Shown: positions 16,841 through 27,018, counted from the first letter of the stretch. The stretch is DNA of 64,000 bases from Polaribacter sp. (GCA_029238315.1 JAQWGI010000008.1:1-64000), one strand, 5' to 3'. Numbers and translations are program-made. Notes: generated from the sequence alone by a model not told the origin.

Positions 16841-17445
16841 TATTCTTTTTTGTTGAAATCAAAATTTACGTCAACTGGAATTTCTGCTCCTTTAACAGCT
16901 TCAAAATATGGTTTTTCTTCAAACCCAAACCAACCTGCAAAAATTGAGTTTGGAAAAGTTGTTACATGATTATTATATGGCTTAGTCTGTTCATTAAATC
17001 TTGTTCTTGCTGTTAAAACTTGATTTTCTGTACTTGCTAATTCATCTTGTAGTTTTAAAAAATTCTGATTCGCTTTTAAATCAGGATACCTTTCAACTGA
17101 AACCAACAATTTACTTAAAGCTGAACTTAAACCTCCCTGAGCATTATTAAATGCTAATAATTGTTGTGGTGTAGCTTTAGAAATATCAATATTTACAGCA
17201 GTAGCTTTAGCTCTAGCATTAATCACTTCCGTTAAAGTAGATTTTTCAAAATCAGCAGCTCCTTGAACGGTTTTCACTAAATTCCCAATTAAATCATTTC
17301 TTCTTTGATAAGTAGTTTCTACATTCCCCCAAGATTCTTTTATTTCTTGATTCAGTTTAACGGCTGTGTTGTTAAACCCAACTATCATTCTGTATCCAGC
17401 GAAAACTAATATTATTATAATTATAAGTGGTAACCATTTTTTCAT
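16840..17445 (-). CDS. lemA: LemA family protein
   Basis: 201 residues. One N-terminal membrane helix (residues 4-20) is followed by the conserved LemA core: LNQEIKESWGNVETTYQRRNDLIGNLVKTVQ, ARAKATAV, SVERYPDLKANQNF, LQDELASTENQVLTARTRFNE, YNNHVTTFPNSIFAGWFGF. The family is membrane-anchored with a long helical domain facing outward; its function is not established. It is first of the LemA-TPM-TPM operon and lies 20 bp after a MerR gene on the same strand. Confidence 0.93.
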   Translation of the reverse strand: MKKWLPLIIIIILVFAGYRMIVGFNNTAVKLNQEIKESWGNVETTYQRRNDLIGNLVKTVQGAADFEKSTLTEVINARAKATAVNIDISKATPQQLLAFNNAQGGLSSALSKLLVSVERYPDLKANQNFLKLQDELASTENQVLTARTRFNEQTKPYNNHVTTFPNSIFAGWFGFEEKPYFEAVKGAEIPVDVNFDFNKKE

Positions 17446-17465
17446 AATTGTATTCTTTTAAGTGT

Positions 17466-17795
17466 TTATAATTGACTTTTTATATTGTTTAATTCAGCTT
17501 TAACTTTCTCTAATCTGCTGATAATTTCGTGATTTTTAATTGTACTTTCAGGGTTTTTTTTCAATTTTTGTTTTGCGCCATCTAATGTAAAACCACGTTC
17601 TTTTACCAAATTAAAGATCAATTTAAAATTGGCAATATCATCTTGTGTAAATAAGCGATTGCCTTTGGCATTTTTTTTGGGTTTGATCACATCAAACTCT
17701 TTTTCCCAAAAACGAATTAATGAGGTGTTAACATCAAAAGCATTGGCTACTTCTCCAATTTTATAATATCTTTTTTCTGGTAAATTAATATGCAT
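17466..17795 (-). CDS. MerR family transcriptional regulator
   Basis: 109 residues. The winged helix-turn-helix of MerR proteins is at the N-terminus (YYKIGEVANAFDVNTSLIRFWEKEF...NRLFTQDDI), followed by a short coiled-coil (KERGFTLDGAKQKLKK...). There is no effector domain or metal-binding Cys. Its ATG overlaps the stop of the M23 peptidase gene by one base. Short MerR proteins next to M23 peptidases are common in Flavobacteriia; the target is unknown. Confidence 0.9.
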   Translation of the reverse strand: MHINLPEKRYYKIGEVANAFDVNTSLIRFWEKEFDVIKPKKNAKGNRLFTQDDIANFKLIFNLVKERGFTLDGAKQKLKKNPESTIKNHEIISRLEKVKAELNNIKSQL

Positions 17796-18766
17796 TAATC
17801 TAAAGATTGATTTTCTCTGGATGCTAGCTCTAACATTCTGTCATATTCTTCTGGAGTTAAATCATTAAAATAATAATAAACAGGATTCATTTTTATCTTG
17901 TCTTTATGCACTTCGTAATGCAGATGAGGTGCAGTAGAGGTTCCAGAAGTTCCAATATAACCAATTAAATCTCCTCTTTTTACCTTTTGATTTTTACGAA
18001 CAATAAAGCGCTCCATATGTCCGTAAACGGTAACATAACCATAGCCGTGATTAATTTTCACATGATTTCCCAAACCTATTCTAGATCTGCTAGCTTTTGT
18101 GACAACTCCATTTCCGGTGGCATATATTGGCGTTCCTTTAGGTGCAGAAAAATCCATCCCATAATGATATTTTCTTGTTTTGTAAATAGGATGAATTCGA
18201 TATCCATAACCAGAAGCCATTCTTTTCAATTCTTTATTTGCGACTGGTTGAATTGCCGGAATTGAAGCCAACATTTCTTCTTTGTTCTTTGCTAACTGCA
18301 CAATCTCATCTAAAGACTTAGACTGCACAACCAGCTGTTTAGAAAGCACATCTATATCTTTTGTTGCCTTTTTAATCATCGAAGAATTGTCAAAACCTTC
18401 TAAAAACTGATACCTATTTACACCTCCAAAACCTGCCTTACGCTGCTCTTCTGGTATTGGATTTGCTTCAAAATAAACCCTGTATATCGTATTGTCTCTT
18501 TCTTGCAAATCTGTTAACACGTTACTACTTTCTTCTATTCGTTTACTTAACAACTCAAAATGTAATTTTAAATTGTCTAATTCTCTTTTTTGCGCACGTT
18601 CATTTGGCGACATTAAAAACTGACTAAAACCAATAAAACCAAAGAAAGCTACCAAAACAAGAGCCAATACTAAAAAGCTTATCTTTTTGTAGATATTTTT
18701 TTTATCACGATTAATCTTTCTATACGATAAAGTATCTGCGTCGTAATAATATTTTACCTTTGCCAT
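17795..18766 (-). CDS. M23 family (LytM-type) metallopeptidase
   Basis: 323 residues. A single membrane helix (about 29-50) anchors a coiled-coil segment (55-90 and 130-165). The C-terminal peptidase M23 domain has H201-x-x-x-D205 (HYGMD) and H281-L-H283 (HLHYE), the zinc ligands and catalytic His. The ligands are intact, so it is probably an active peptidoglycan endopeptidase, or an envelope-division factor. It heads a unit with MerR and is divergent from alaS. Confidence 0.92.
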   Translation of the reverse strand: MAKVKYYYDADTLSYRKINRDKKNIYKKISFLVLALVLVAFFGFIGFSQFLMSPNERAQKRELDNLKLHFELLSKRIEESSNVLTDLQERDNTIYRVYFEANPIPEEQRKAGFGGVNRYQFLEGFDNSSMIKKATKDIDVLSKQLVVQSKSLDEIVQLAKNKEEMLASIPAIQPVANKELKRMASGYGYRIHPIYKTRKYHYGMDFSAPKGTPIYATGNGVVTKASRSRIGLGNHVKINHGYGYVTVYGHMERFIVRKNQKVKRGDLIGYIGTSGTSTAPHLHYEVHKDKIKMNPVYYYFNDLTPEEYDRMLELASRENQSLD

Positions 18767-18850
18767 AATCTTAAATGTACTATTTTTGTGTTCTCTAATT
18801 TGTTAATTAACCTTTTAGAAACATGCAAATTTACAAAATGTTTTTACAAC

Positions 18851-18858
18851 TATCTTTG
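18851..18858 (+). promoter_or_regulatory. -7 box of alaS with long leader
   Basis: TATCTTTG lies 120 nt before the alaS ATG, leaving a leader of about 115 nt that contains a 13-bp inverted repeat (18900-18948). Confidence 0.55.
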
Positions 18859-18899
18859 CAGACAATCTGTTTAAAGATAAATTAACTTTTAAGAGCACA

Positions 18900-18948
18900 A
18901 ACATTTTGCAAACGCTATTTAATAAGTAGGTGTTTTTTGCAAAATGTT
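18900..18948 (+). promoter_or_regulatory. 13-bp inverted repeat in the alaS leader
   Basis: AACATTTTGCAAA (18900-18912) is exactly complementary to TTTGCAAAATGTT (18936-18948), with a 23-nt loop. It lies between the -7 box and the alaS start and lacks a T-run, so it is not a terminator. It may be an operator or an RNA hairpin. Confidence 0.5.
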
Positions 18949-18978
18949 ACAAATTATTATTGATAGAAAATATTTTAG

Positions 18979-21594
18979 ATGAAATCGCAAGACGTTAGAA
19001 CTACTTTTTTAAACTTCTTTAAACAAAAGCAACACCAAATTGTGCCTTCTGCGCCAATGGTTTTAAAAAATGACCCAACTTTAATGTTTACCAATTCTGG
19101 TATGGCTCCGTTTAAAGAGTATTTCTTAGGAAATACTGTTCCGAAAAACAATAGAATTTCAGATTCTCAAAAATGCTTACGTGTTTCTGGTAAGCATAAT
19201 GATTTAGAAGAAGTTGGTTACGATACGTATCATCATACCATGTTTGAAATGCTAGGGAACTGGTCTTTTGGAGATTATTTTAAAAAAGAAGCCATTGCTT
19301 GGGCTTGGGAACTGTTAACAGAGGTTTATAAGATTGATAAAGATATTTTATATGTAACCGTTTTTGAGGGTAGCAAAGATAAAGACAATTTGCCTTTAGA
19401 TACAGAAGCATACAATTATTGGAAAGAAATAATCCCAGAAGATAGAATCTTAATGGGAAATAAAAAAGATAATTTCTGGGAAATGGGAGAGCAAGGTCCT
19501 TGTGGTCCGTGTTCAGAAATTCATGTTGATATTAGAACTCCAGAAGAAAAAGCGGCTGTAGACGGAAAAAAACTGGTGAATGAAGACCATCCTCAAGTAG
19601 TAGAAATCTGGAACCTAGTTTTTATGCAATACAATCGTAAAGCAAACGGAACTTTAGAAGATTTACCAAACAAACATATAGATACAGGAATGGGTTTTGA
19701 GCGCTTGTGCATGGTGTTGCAAGATGTAAAATCTAATTATGATACCGATGTTTTTACACCTTTAATTAGAGAAATAGCAACCATTACAAATGCAACGTAT
19801 GGTGAAGATGAAAAAACAGATATTGCCATTCGTGTAATTGTAGATCATGTTAGAGCAGTTGCTTTTTCTATTGCAGATGGTCAACTACCAAGCAACACAG
19901 GCGCTGGTTATGTAATTCGTAGAATTCTAAGAAGAGCCATTCGTTACGGATTTACATTTTTAAATCAAAAAGAACCATTTATTTACAAATTAGCAGACGC
20001 CTTAAGCCAACAAATGGGCAATGCATTTCCAGAAATCAAAAATCAAGCGAGCTTAGTGCATAATGTAATTAAAGAAGAAGAGGCTTCTTTTTTAAGAACT
20101 TTAGATCAAGGGTTACTATTGTTAGATAAAGTAATTTCGAACACAAAAAGCACCAAAATATCTGGCGTACAGGCTTTTGAACTGTACGATACTTTTGGTT
20201 TCCCTCTTGATTTAACTCAATTAATTGCAAGAGAAAAAGGATATACAATTGATGAAGGTGAGTTTTCATCAGAAATGGCAAAGCAAAAAGAACGCTCTCG
20301 TTCTGCTTCTGCCTCAGAAACAAGTGATTGGACTGTTTTATCAACTGATGAAACAACCGGTTTTATTGGCTACGATACACTTTCTGCAGAAGTTACCGTT
20401 TCTAGGTATAGAAAAATTACCACTAAAAAAGATGGTGATTTATATCAATTGGCTTTTAATCAAACACCATTTTACCCAGAAGGTGGCGGGCAAATTGGTG
20501 ATAAAGGATTTTTAGAGGATGTGCATGGTGATGTGATTTATATCTTAGACACAAAAAAAGAAAACAACGTACTTATTCACTTTACAAAAACGCTTCCTAA
20601 AAACATTAATGAGGTTTTTAAGGCAACTGTAAGTGAAGAGGCAAGACAATTATCTGCCAGTAATCATTCGGCAACTCACTTGCTTCATCAAGCATTGAGA
20701 ACAATTTTAGGCACACATGTAGAACAGAAAGGGTCTTTGGTGAGTCCAAAACATTTACGCTTCGATTTTTCTCACTTCTCTAAAGTTGATGCTGATCAAA
20801 TACAAGAAATTGAAGATTTTGTAAATGCGCGTATTCGCGAAAATTTACCGCTTCAAGAACAAAGAAGCATTTCTATGCAGCAAGCTATTGATGAGGGTGC
20901 GATGGCGTTGTTTGGAGAAAAGTATGGAGATACTGTTAGAGCAATTCGCTTTGGAAAATCTATGGAATTATGTGGCGGAATTCATGTTCAAAACACGCGC
21001 GATATTTGGCATTTTAAAATTAAATCTGAAGGTGCAGTAGCCGCTGGAATAAGAAGAATTGAAGCTATTACAAATCAAGCTGTAGGCTCTTATTTTGAAG
21101 GCGTTGACAAAGAATTTGGAGCCATTAAACAATTGTTGAAAAACCCAAAAGATGCTGTAAAATCAATTGTAAATTTACAAGAAGAAAATACGACTTTAAA
21201 GAAAGAAATTGAACAATTACTTAAAGACAAAGCAAAAAATTTAATTGGCGACTTAAGAAACCAATTACAAGAAATAAATGGCATACAATTTTTAGCGACC
21301 CAAGTAGATTTAGATGCTAATGGTATTAAAAACCTTGCTTTTGATTTAGAAAAAGAACATCAAAATTTATTTTTAGTTTTTGGTACTTCTACCAATGGCA
21401 AAGCTTTATTAACCTGTGTTATTTCAAAAGAATTGGTAGCTGAAAAAGGGTTGGATGCAGGGAAGGTAGTCCGTGAATTAGGAAAATATATTAATGGTGG
21501 CGGTGGCGGACAAAAATTCTACGCAACTGCAGGAGGAAAAAATCCTGGCGGAATTAAAGAAGCACTAGAAAAAGCAAAAGAATACATTCTTTAA
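18979..21594 (+). CDS. alaS: Alanine--tRNA ligase
   Basis: 871 residues, the usual length. The class II catalytic core is N-terminal ([34 protein letters not shown]). The editing domain has H563-SAT-H567 and C665-GGIH669, the zinc-binding sites, and a C-terminal DHHA1 domain has the glycine-rich NGGGGGQ. It charges tRNA-Ala with alanine and clears Ser/Gly mischarging. It is followed by a terminator at 21618. Confidence 0.98.
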   Translation: MKSQDVRTTFLNFFKQKQHQIVPSAPMVLKNDPTLMFTNSGMAPFKEYFLGNTVPKNNRISDSQKCLRVSGKHNDLEEVGYDTYHHTMFEMLGNWSFGDYFKKEAIAWAWELLTEVYKIDKDILYVTVFEGSKDKDNLPLDTEAYNYWKEIIPEDRILMGNKKDNFWEMGEQGPCGPCSEIHVDIRTPEEKAAVDGKKLVNEDHPQVVEIWNLVFMQYNRKANGTLEDLPNKHIDTGMGFERLCMVLQDVKSNYDTDVFTPLIREIATITNATYGEDEKTDIAIRVIVDHVRAVAFSIADGQLPSNTGAGYVIRRILRRAIRYGFTFLNQKEPFIYKLADALSQQMGNAFPEIKNQASLVHNVIKEEEASFLRTLDQGLLLLDKVISNTKSTKISGVQAFELYDTFGFPLDLTQLIAREKGYTIDEGEFSSEMAKQKERSRSASASETSDWTVLSTDETTGFIGYDTLSAEVTVSRYRKITTKKDGDLYQLAFNQTPFYPEGGGQIGDKGFLEDVHGDVIYILDTKKENNVLIHFTKTLPKNINEVFKATVSEEARQLSASNHSATHLLHQALRTILGTHVEQKGSLVSPKHLRFDFSHFSKVDADQIQEIEDFVNARIRENLPLQEQRSISMQQAIDEGAMALFGEKYGDTVRAIRFGKSMELCGGIHVQNTRDIWHFKIKSEGAVAAGIRRIEAITNQAVGSYFEGVDKEFGAIKQLLKNPKDAVKSIVNLQEENTTLKKEIEQLLKDKAKNLIGDLRNQLQEINGIQFLATQVDLDANGIKNLAFDLEKEHQNLFLVFGTSTNGKALLTCVISKELVAEKGLDAGKVVRELGKYINGGGGGQKFYATAGGKNPGGIKEALEKAKEYIL

Positions 21595-21617
21595 AGCTAA
21601 AATATTTGATAAAGAGT

Positions 21618-21656
21618 AAAAGGTTCTGAATGCTTATTTTGAACCTTTTATTTTTT
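21618..21656 (+). terminator. Terminator after alaS
   Basis: AAAAGGTTC (21618-21626) pairs with GAACCTTTT (21641-21649) across a 14-nt loop and is followed by a T-rich tract. Confidence 0.75.
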
Positions 21657-21683
21657 ATATTTATACCTAGAAATAGATCTTTT

Positions 21684-22646
21684 ATGAAGTTACAAACACA
21701 AATACCTATTCAAAAAGAAGCTAGGAACCTTATCGATTATCAATCAAATTTATTTCTATTAGGTTCTTGTTTTTCAGAGAACATTGGCCGTAAACTATTA
21801 GATGTAAAGTTGCAATCTCTGCAAAACCCATTTGGCATTTTATTTCATCCAAAGGCCATAGAATCTCTAATTACAAAGGCTCTTAACAAGAAAGAATATA
21901 CAGAAAAGGATGTTTTTTCTTTAAACGAACGTTGGCACTGTTTTGATGCGCACTCTAGTTTAAGTAACGCTAACAAAAATGAATTGCTAAAAAGTTTAAA
22001 CGCAAAGATTGTGGAAACAAAAAAGCAATTAATAAACACTTCTCACATTCTAATTACACTAGGTACTTCTTGGGTATATAGACATATAGATTCAGATGTA
22101 ATTGTTGCAAATTGCCATAAAGTTCCGCAAAAAAAATTTAGAAAAGAGCTTTTACCTGTTGATGAGATTTCAGAGATTTTAAATAAAATAATTACGCTAA
22201 TTCATTCTAAAAACACGGATGCAGTTGTACTTTTTACTGTTTCTCCTGTGCGACATTTAAAAGATGGATTTATAGAAAATCAACAAAGCAAATCGCACTT
22301 AATTGCTGCCATTCATAAAACCATTGTTGCGCATGAAAACTGCAGCTATTTCCCGAGTTATGAGATTATGATGGACGAATTACGTGAATACCGTTTCTAT
22401 AAAGAAGACATGATTCATCCCAACAAAACAGCGATCAATTATATTTGGGAGAGATTTGTAAACACCTGGTTTACTGAACAATCAAAAGAAATAATGAAAG
22501 AAGTTTTGGAAATTCAAAACGGAATTAACCATAAAGCATTTCATCCAGACTCTGAACAACATTTACGTTTTTTAGAATCGCTAGATCTTAAAATAAAACG
22601 TTTAAAAGAGAAACACCCTTTTATTCATTTTAAAAGCAACAAATAA
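21684..22646 (+). CDS. GSCFA-domain protein
   Basis: 320 residues from the ATG at 21684. An upstream in-frame ATG (21630) lies inside the alaS terminator hairpin and adds a spurious hydrophobic prefix. GSCFS at residues 27-31 is the family signature, followed by NPFGILFHP and, near the C-terminus, DMIHPN. GSCFA proteins are SGNH/GDSL-like, with the Ser block and the Asp-x-x-His block seen here. They are presumed acyl-hydrolases or acyltransferases; the substrate is unknown. No signal peptide. Confidence 0.9.
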   Translation: MKLQTQIPIQKEARNLIDYQSNLFLLGSCFSENIGRKLLDVKLQSLQNPFGILFHPKAIESLITKALNKKEYTEKDVFSLNERWHCFDAHSSLSNANKNELLKSLNAKIVETKKQLINTSHILITLGTSWVYRHIDSDVIVANCHKVPQKKFRKELLPVDEISEILNKIITLIHSKNTDAVVLFTVSPVRHLKDGFIENQQSKSHLIAAIHKTIVAHENCSYFPSYEIMMDELREYRFYKEDMIHPNKTAINYIWERFVNTWFTEQSKEIMKEVLEIQNGINHKAFHPDSEQHLRFLESLDLKIKRLKEKHPFIHFKSNK

Positions 22647-22682
22647 ATACTTTCAAAGATCGTTTATCTGCACAACTGATGC

Positions 22683-22991
22683 TTAAAGAAATTGATCTAC
22701 ATTTTGCCAAGGACCACCATTGACAGCATCAATTCCGTTGTTTTTTAAAAACTGAACAGCTTGTCCGCTTCTCCCTCCACTTAAACAAACTGCTATTACA
22801 GGTTTGTTCCACGATTTAATAGTATCTAGCTGCAAGGGAATTAAATTCAATACAATGTGTTTTGCTCCTACGCTATGCCCAGCATCCCACTCGCCTTGAG
22901 TCCTAACATCTAAAACTATTGCTCCGTTATTTAAATATTCTTTAATTTCGATACTCATATCTTTTCTCTTAAACATGTCAAAAAAACCCAT
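22683..22991 (-). CDS. Rhodanese-like domain protein
   Basis: 102 residues, one rhodanese domain. VLDVRTQGEWDAGH and the active-site loop C69-LSGGR-S are intact, so persulfide or sulfurtransferase chemistry is possible. No signal peptide. It lies 17 bp after the aromatic amino acid hydroxylase on the same strand, which may simply be co-transcription. Single-domain forms of this size are common, and the partner is unknown. Confidence 0.9.
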   Translation of the reverse strand: MGFFDMFKRKDMSIEIKEYLNNGAIVLDVRTQGEWDAGHSVGAKHIVLNLIPLQLDTIKSWNKPVIAVCLSGGRSGQAVQFLKNNGIDAVNGGPWQNVDQFL

Positions 22992-23008
22992 GTTATTCTG
23001 TTTTTAAA

Positions 23009-24751
23009 TTAATTTCTGCACAAAGCTATGCCTTTTTCGATAAGCTTGGTGTAACTATTATTACATTTTAGCGTTTCTAAACTTTTAAGCAACTGATTCT
23101 GTATGTTAAAATTGTTCTTTATAGAAAGTTCATATAATTCTAACAACAACAACCAATCGGTTTTGTACTCGTTGATTAATGTATTGTATACCTCTATAAT
23201 TTCTGACTCTAAAACCTTCTTACTCTCTCTATAAGCTCTCACTCTTTCATACAACGTATAGAGTGCTTTATCTTCTGAAGAGTAGTTTATTTTATGAGTT
23301 TTTGTTTCAGAAACTTTATTAATATTTTCAAACGAATGAACTGATGCAGGTCCAGAATATGCCGAAATAATTTTTTCGCCAACTGCCATATCATAAATAC
23401 CCCATGAAGGATCAAACAAAATTGTATCTTGATAAGTTACCGTACAATCTTTGAAAGAAATCAACTGAATTTTGCCTCTTAAATCTCTGACTCCTGTTAT
23501 AGCGGTTCCTGCTACTTTAACACCTCCAACAAACTCTAGAGATACATGTTTACCTTCGTAAATACCGTACGCTTCTAAATCTCTTGGACTCATGTTTTCT
23601 ATAGAGATATTAATTCCTTTTAGTTTTCCAATAGGGCTTCCAAAACCTTCTGCATGGTAGGCTGTTCCGTGTCCAATTAACTCCTTATCTCTATTTGCTA
23701 AAGCTGTTTTACCTTTAGTTTGAATATAAATTGGCTTGTTATCAAATTCAATTACATTAGAAAACACTCCTGAGATTTGTATTCCTGTACTTAATTCTAC
23801 GGTTCCTAAGTTTTTAGAATCGATTAACTTTTTAACACCATTAAGCCCTCCTTTTCTAATGGCCATGGTGTTTGCAAATTGCTCTAAAACAAAACTTAAC
23901 TCTGCAAAATTTGGTGTTACAAATAATTGCGGTTGTGGTTTGGTAATATCAAAATTAACACTTGCCGCATCTAATGAGTAAGGTATTTTTTTTACTTGGT
24001 CTGTTAAGCACCAAGCGCTCTCTCCAATAGAAGACAACAAACCTGCTCCATATATTTTTGGCTTTTCAAGCTTCCCAATTAAACCATACTCAACGGTCCA
24101 CCAATGTAAGTTTCTTATTTGTGCCATTTCAGACAATTCGCCCATGTTATTTTGCAATGCTTCTACAGCATTCTGTGCTTTGGTAATTTCAATTTCTAAA
24201 CTACTTGGATCTTCTTTTAAAATTGACAACAACCTAATGGCTTCATACATTTCATAATCTTTTGATGATGAAATTGCTTTGCTTCCTATTTCTCCAAATC
24301 GTCTTAAATACTCTGCATATTCTGGATTTGCAATAATAGGCGCATGACCTGCTGCTTCATGAATAATATCTGGTGCCGGCGTATATTCGATATGATTTAT
24401 GGTTCGCATATCTGAGGCGATTACTAACACATTATACGCTTGAAATTCCATAAATGCATTTGGCGGAATAAAGCCATCTACAGAAACTGCCGCCCAACCA
24501 ATTTCTTTTAAAATTCGATTCATCCCTTCCATATACGGAATCGAGTCAATTGAAATTCCTGTTTTCTCTAAACCTTCAGAATACGACTCATGTGCTACTC
24601 GCTTCAGATAATCTACATTTAAACGCATTACATAGCGCCATACTGCTTGATTTTGAGCAGTATACTCATCATATGGTTGTTTTACAATAAATTTATGTAA
24701 ATGTTTTGGTAAGTTTTTGGTAACTTCATTTAATTCAAAATGATTATCCAT
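23009..24751 (-). CDS. Aromatic amino acid (phenylalanine) hydroxylase, long form
   Basis: 580 residues. The N-terminal ~280 hold the pterin-dependent hydroxylase fold with the iron ligands H131 and H136 (PDIIHEAAGHAPI) and E221 (WWTVEYGLIG), plus GAGLLSSIGES. The family converts Phe to Tyr (or hydroxylates Tyr/Trp) using tetrahydropterin and oxygen. The C-terminal ~290 residues have no counterpart in the ~260-300-residue proteobacterial enzymes: a beta-rich part (GVKVAGTAITGVRDLRGKIQLISF) and a helical end. Substrate cannot be settled from sequence alone, so phhA is not assigned. Followed by a rhodanese gene. Confidence 0.9.
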   Translation of the reverse strand: MDNHFELNEVTKNLPKHLHKFIVKQPYDEYTAQNQAVWRYVMRLNVDYLKRVAHESYSEGLEKTGISIDSIPYMEGMNRILKEIGWAAVSVDGFIPPNAFMEFQAYNVLVIASDMRTINHIEYTPAPDIIHEAAGHAPIIANPEYAEYLRRFGEIGSKAISSSKDYEMYEAIRLLSILKEDPSSLEIEITKAQNAVEALQNNMGELSEMAQIRNLHWWTVEYGLIGKLEKPKIYGAGLLSSIGESAWCLTDQVKKIPYSLDAASVNFDITKPQPQLFVTPNFAELSFVLEQFANTMAIRKGGLNGVKKLIDSKNLGTVELSTGIQISGVFSNVIEFDNKPIYIQTKGKTALANRDKELIGHGTAYHAEGFGSPIGKLKGINISIENMSPRDLEAYGIYEGKHVSLEFVGGVKVAGTAITGVRDLRGKIQLISFKDCTVTYQDTILFDPSWGIYDMAVGEKIISAYSGPASVHSFENINKVSETKTHKINYSSEDKALYTLYERVRAYRESKKVLESEIIEVYNTLINEYKTDWLLLLELYELSIKNNFNIQNQLLKSLETLKCNNSYTKLIEKGIALCRN

Positions 24752-24913
24752 GTAGCTATTTATTTAAAAAATTAGCACTCTTTTTATCGTTGTAAAGTTA
24801 CACTTTTTGCAATTGATTTTCAAGAATTATTTTCTTATAAACACTTGCTTTGTTTGCGAAGTTTTTACTTTTAGACAAAAAATCTTTCTTACTTTTACAT
24901 TTTACATTTTCTT

Positions 24914-26443
24914 ATGAACAAAAAAGTAATCTTACTAATTTTAGACGGTTGGGGTATTACACAAGACCCAAAAGTTTCAGCAATTTACAATGCAAAAACG
25001 CCATTTATTAACACGTTGTATGATACATTCCCACATGCAAGTTTAAGAACCGATGGCGAACATGTAGGCTTACCCATAGGACAAATGGGAAACTCTGAAG
25101 TTGGACACATGAACTTAGGTGCAGGTAGAATTGTATATCAAAATTTAGCAAGAATAAACAACGCTATTGAAAAAGATACGTTGGCAAAAGAAAAAACATT
25201 ACAAGATGCTTTTGATTACGCGAAAAAGAACCATAAAAAAGTTCATTTTTTAGGATTAGTCTCAGACGGCGGAATTCATTCGCATATAAATCATTTAAAA
25301 GGCTTGCTAAAAGCTGCCAAAGACAAGCAGTTAGATAATGTGTTCTTACATGCATTTACAGATGGGAGAGATTGTGACCCAAAATCTGGCAAATACTTTA
25401 TAAATGACATTCAAAAAACAATGCAAGAGACTACTGGTAAATTGGCTTCAATTACTGGAAGATACTATGCAATGGATAGGGATAATCGTTGGGAAAGAGT
25501 ACAATTAGCTTACAATGCATTGGTAAATGCTACAGGAGATTTTTCTACAAATGCAAGTGAAAGTATTCAACAAAATTATGATCAAAATACTACTGATGAA
25601 TTTATCAAACCCATTATTATGGTTGATAAAAAGAAGCAACCAGTAGCAAAAATTGAAAAAGACGATGTTGTAATTTTCTTTAATTACAGAACAGACAGAG
25701 GAAGGCAATTAACCAATGCATTGTCTCAGAACGATTTTAAAGAATTTAATATGAAAAAGTTGCCGCTGTATTATGTTACTATGACTAACTATGACGCAAC
25801 CTTTAAAAACATCAATGTCATCTACAACTCAACAAACCTAAAAAACACTTTAGGAGAAGTTTTAGAAGCCGCCGGTAAAAATCAAATCAGAATTGCAGAA
25901 ACAGAAAAATATCCTCACGTAACCTTTTTCTTTTCGGGTGGAAGAGAGCAAGAATTTATTGGCGAGAAAAGATTATTATGTCCATCACCTAAAGTTGCAA
26001 CTTATGATTTAAAACCTGAAATGAGTGCCTACGAAATTACAGATAAAATTGTTCCAGAATTAGAAAATAGGGAGGTAGACTTTGTCTGTTTAAACTTTGC
26101 AAATGGCGATATGGTTGGTCATACAGGAGATTTTAATGCCGCGGTAAAAGCTTGCGAAACCGTAGATCATTGTACAGAGAGAGTCATAAATACTGCTTTA
26201 GAAAATAATTATACAGTGCTCTTAATTGCAGATCATGGAAATTGTGAAACAATGATCAATCCAGATGGCACTCCACATACAGCCCATACAACAAATCCGG
26301 TGCCCATAATATTAATTGACAAAGAATTGAAATCAATAAAAAATGGTATCTTGGGCGATATATCTCCCACAATATTACACTTAATGGGTATTAAAAAGCC
26401 TAAAGAAATGTCACAAAAATCTTTGATACAAACTAGCATATGA
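24914..26443 (+). CDS. gpmI: 2,3-bisphosphoglycerate-independent phosphoglycerate mutase
   Basis: 509 residues, typical length. The alkaline-phosphatase-fold motifs are present: D11 (LILDGWG), catalytic S61 in QMGNSEVGHMNLG, DGRDCDPKSG, RYYAMDRDNRWERV, FNYRTDRGRQ, and the C-terminal metal-site block ADHGNCE. It interconverts 3- and 2-phosphoglycerate in glycolysis and gluconeogenesis with Mn2+. Its stop overlaps the next ATG (ATGA, 26440-26443), coupling it to a thioredoxin-like gene. Confidence 0.97.
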   Translation: MNKKVILLILDGWGITQDPKVSAIYNAKTPFINTLYDTFPHASLRTDGEHVGLPIGQMGNSEVGHMNLGAGRIVYQNLARINNAIEKDTLAKEKTLQDAFDYAKKNHKKVHFLGLVSDGGIHSHINHLKGLLKAAKDKQLDNVFLHAFTDGRDCDPKSGKYFINDIQKTMQETTGKLASITGRYYAMDRDNRWERVQLAYNALVNATGDFSTNASESIQQNYDQNTTDEFIKPIIMVDKKKQPVAKIEKDDVVIFFNYRTDRGRQLTNALSQNDFKEFNMKKLPLYYVTMTNYDATFKNINVIYNSTNLKNTLGEVLEAAGKNQIRIAETEKYPHVTFFFSGGREQEFIGEKRLLCPSPKVATYDLKPEMSAYEITDKIVPELENREVDFVCLNFANGDMVGHTGDFNAAVKACETVDHCTERVINTALENNYTVLLIADHGNCETMINPDGTPHTAHTTNPVPIILIDKELKSIKNGILGDISPTILHLMGIKKPKEMSQKSLIQTSI

Positions 26444-26967
26444 AAAACATACTCCTTTTATTTACATTCTTTTTTGTTCTCAATACCTTGGCGCAACAAT
26501 CAAAAGTAACAAAAAACGCTAATGGTGATTTAATTGGAGTAACGTCAAGAACAGATTACGATCAGCAACCTTACACAAGATGGTTTCAAAGAAATTATGA
26601 CAAGTACTCTTTAGGTCAAAACACAATTAAAGAACTAAAAAAGGCCTTAAAAAAAGTCACCATAAAAGGTTTTATGGGTACCTGGTGTGCAGACAGCAGA
26701 AGAGAAGTTCCTAAATTTTACAAACTGCTTTCATTGACAAGTTTTGATTTAAAAAATCTAGAGATGATTTCTTTAAATCGAAGTAAAAGAACTCCAGACA
26801 ACCTACAAAATGGGTATGAAATTATTAGAATTCCAACTTTTATATTTTACAAAGAAGGAAAAGAAATAGGAAGATTTGTTGAGTATCCTAGAGAAACATT
26901 AGAGCAAGATTTTTTAAAAATATTGACAAGAGAAAAATACAAGCATTCATACGATCGCACAAAATAA
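26440..26967 (+). CDS. Thioredoxin-like exported protein with a CxxS motif
   Basis: 175 residues. A signal peptide ends near NTLAQ. The thioredoxin-like core has GTWCADSRREVPKFYKLL, with a single Cys followed by Ser where the second Cys of CxxC would be, and a cis-Pro (IIRIPTFIFYKEGKEIGRFVEY). CxxS thioredoxins can form mixed disulfides but are poor oxidoreductases, and isomerase or adaptor roles are known for some. It is translationally coupled to gpmI by a 4-bp overlap. Why a cytosolic glycolytic enzyme is coupled to it is unclear. Confidence 0.85.
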   Translation: MKNILLLFTFFFVLNTLAQQSKVTKNANGDLIGVTSRTDYDQQPYTRWFQRNYDKYSLGQNTIKELKKALKKVTIKGFMGTWCADSRREVPKFYKLLSLTSFDLKNLEMISLNRSKRTPDNLQNGYEIIRIPTFIFYKEGKEIGRFVEYPRETLEQDFLKILTREKYKHSYDRTK

Positions 26968-26981
26968 CTTAAGCAAATAAA

Positions 26982-27018
26982 TTTTCATTATTGCCTTAAA
27001 ATTTAATGAAAAATTTTA
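26982..27018 (+). terminator. Weak terminator-like hairpin after the gpmI operon
   Basis: TTTTCATTA (26982-26990) and TAATGAAAA (27004-27012) form a 9-bp AT-rich stem followed by ATTTT. Confidence 0.35.

Noticed and set aside
21630-21683. Upstream ATG start for the GSCFA gene
   Set aside because: It lies within the alaS terminator hairpin and adds a hydrophobic prefix not in the family.
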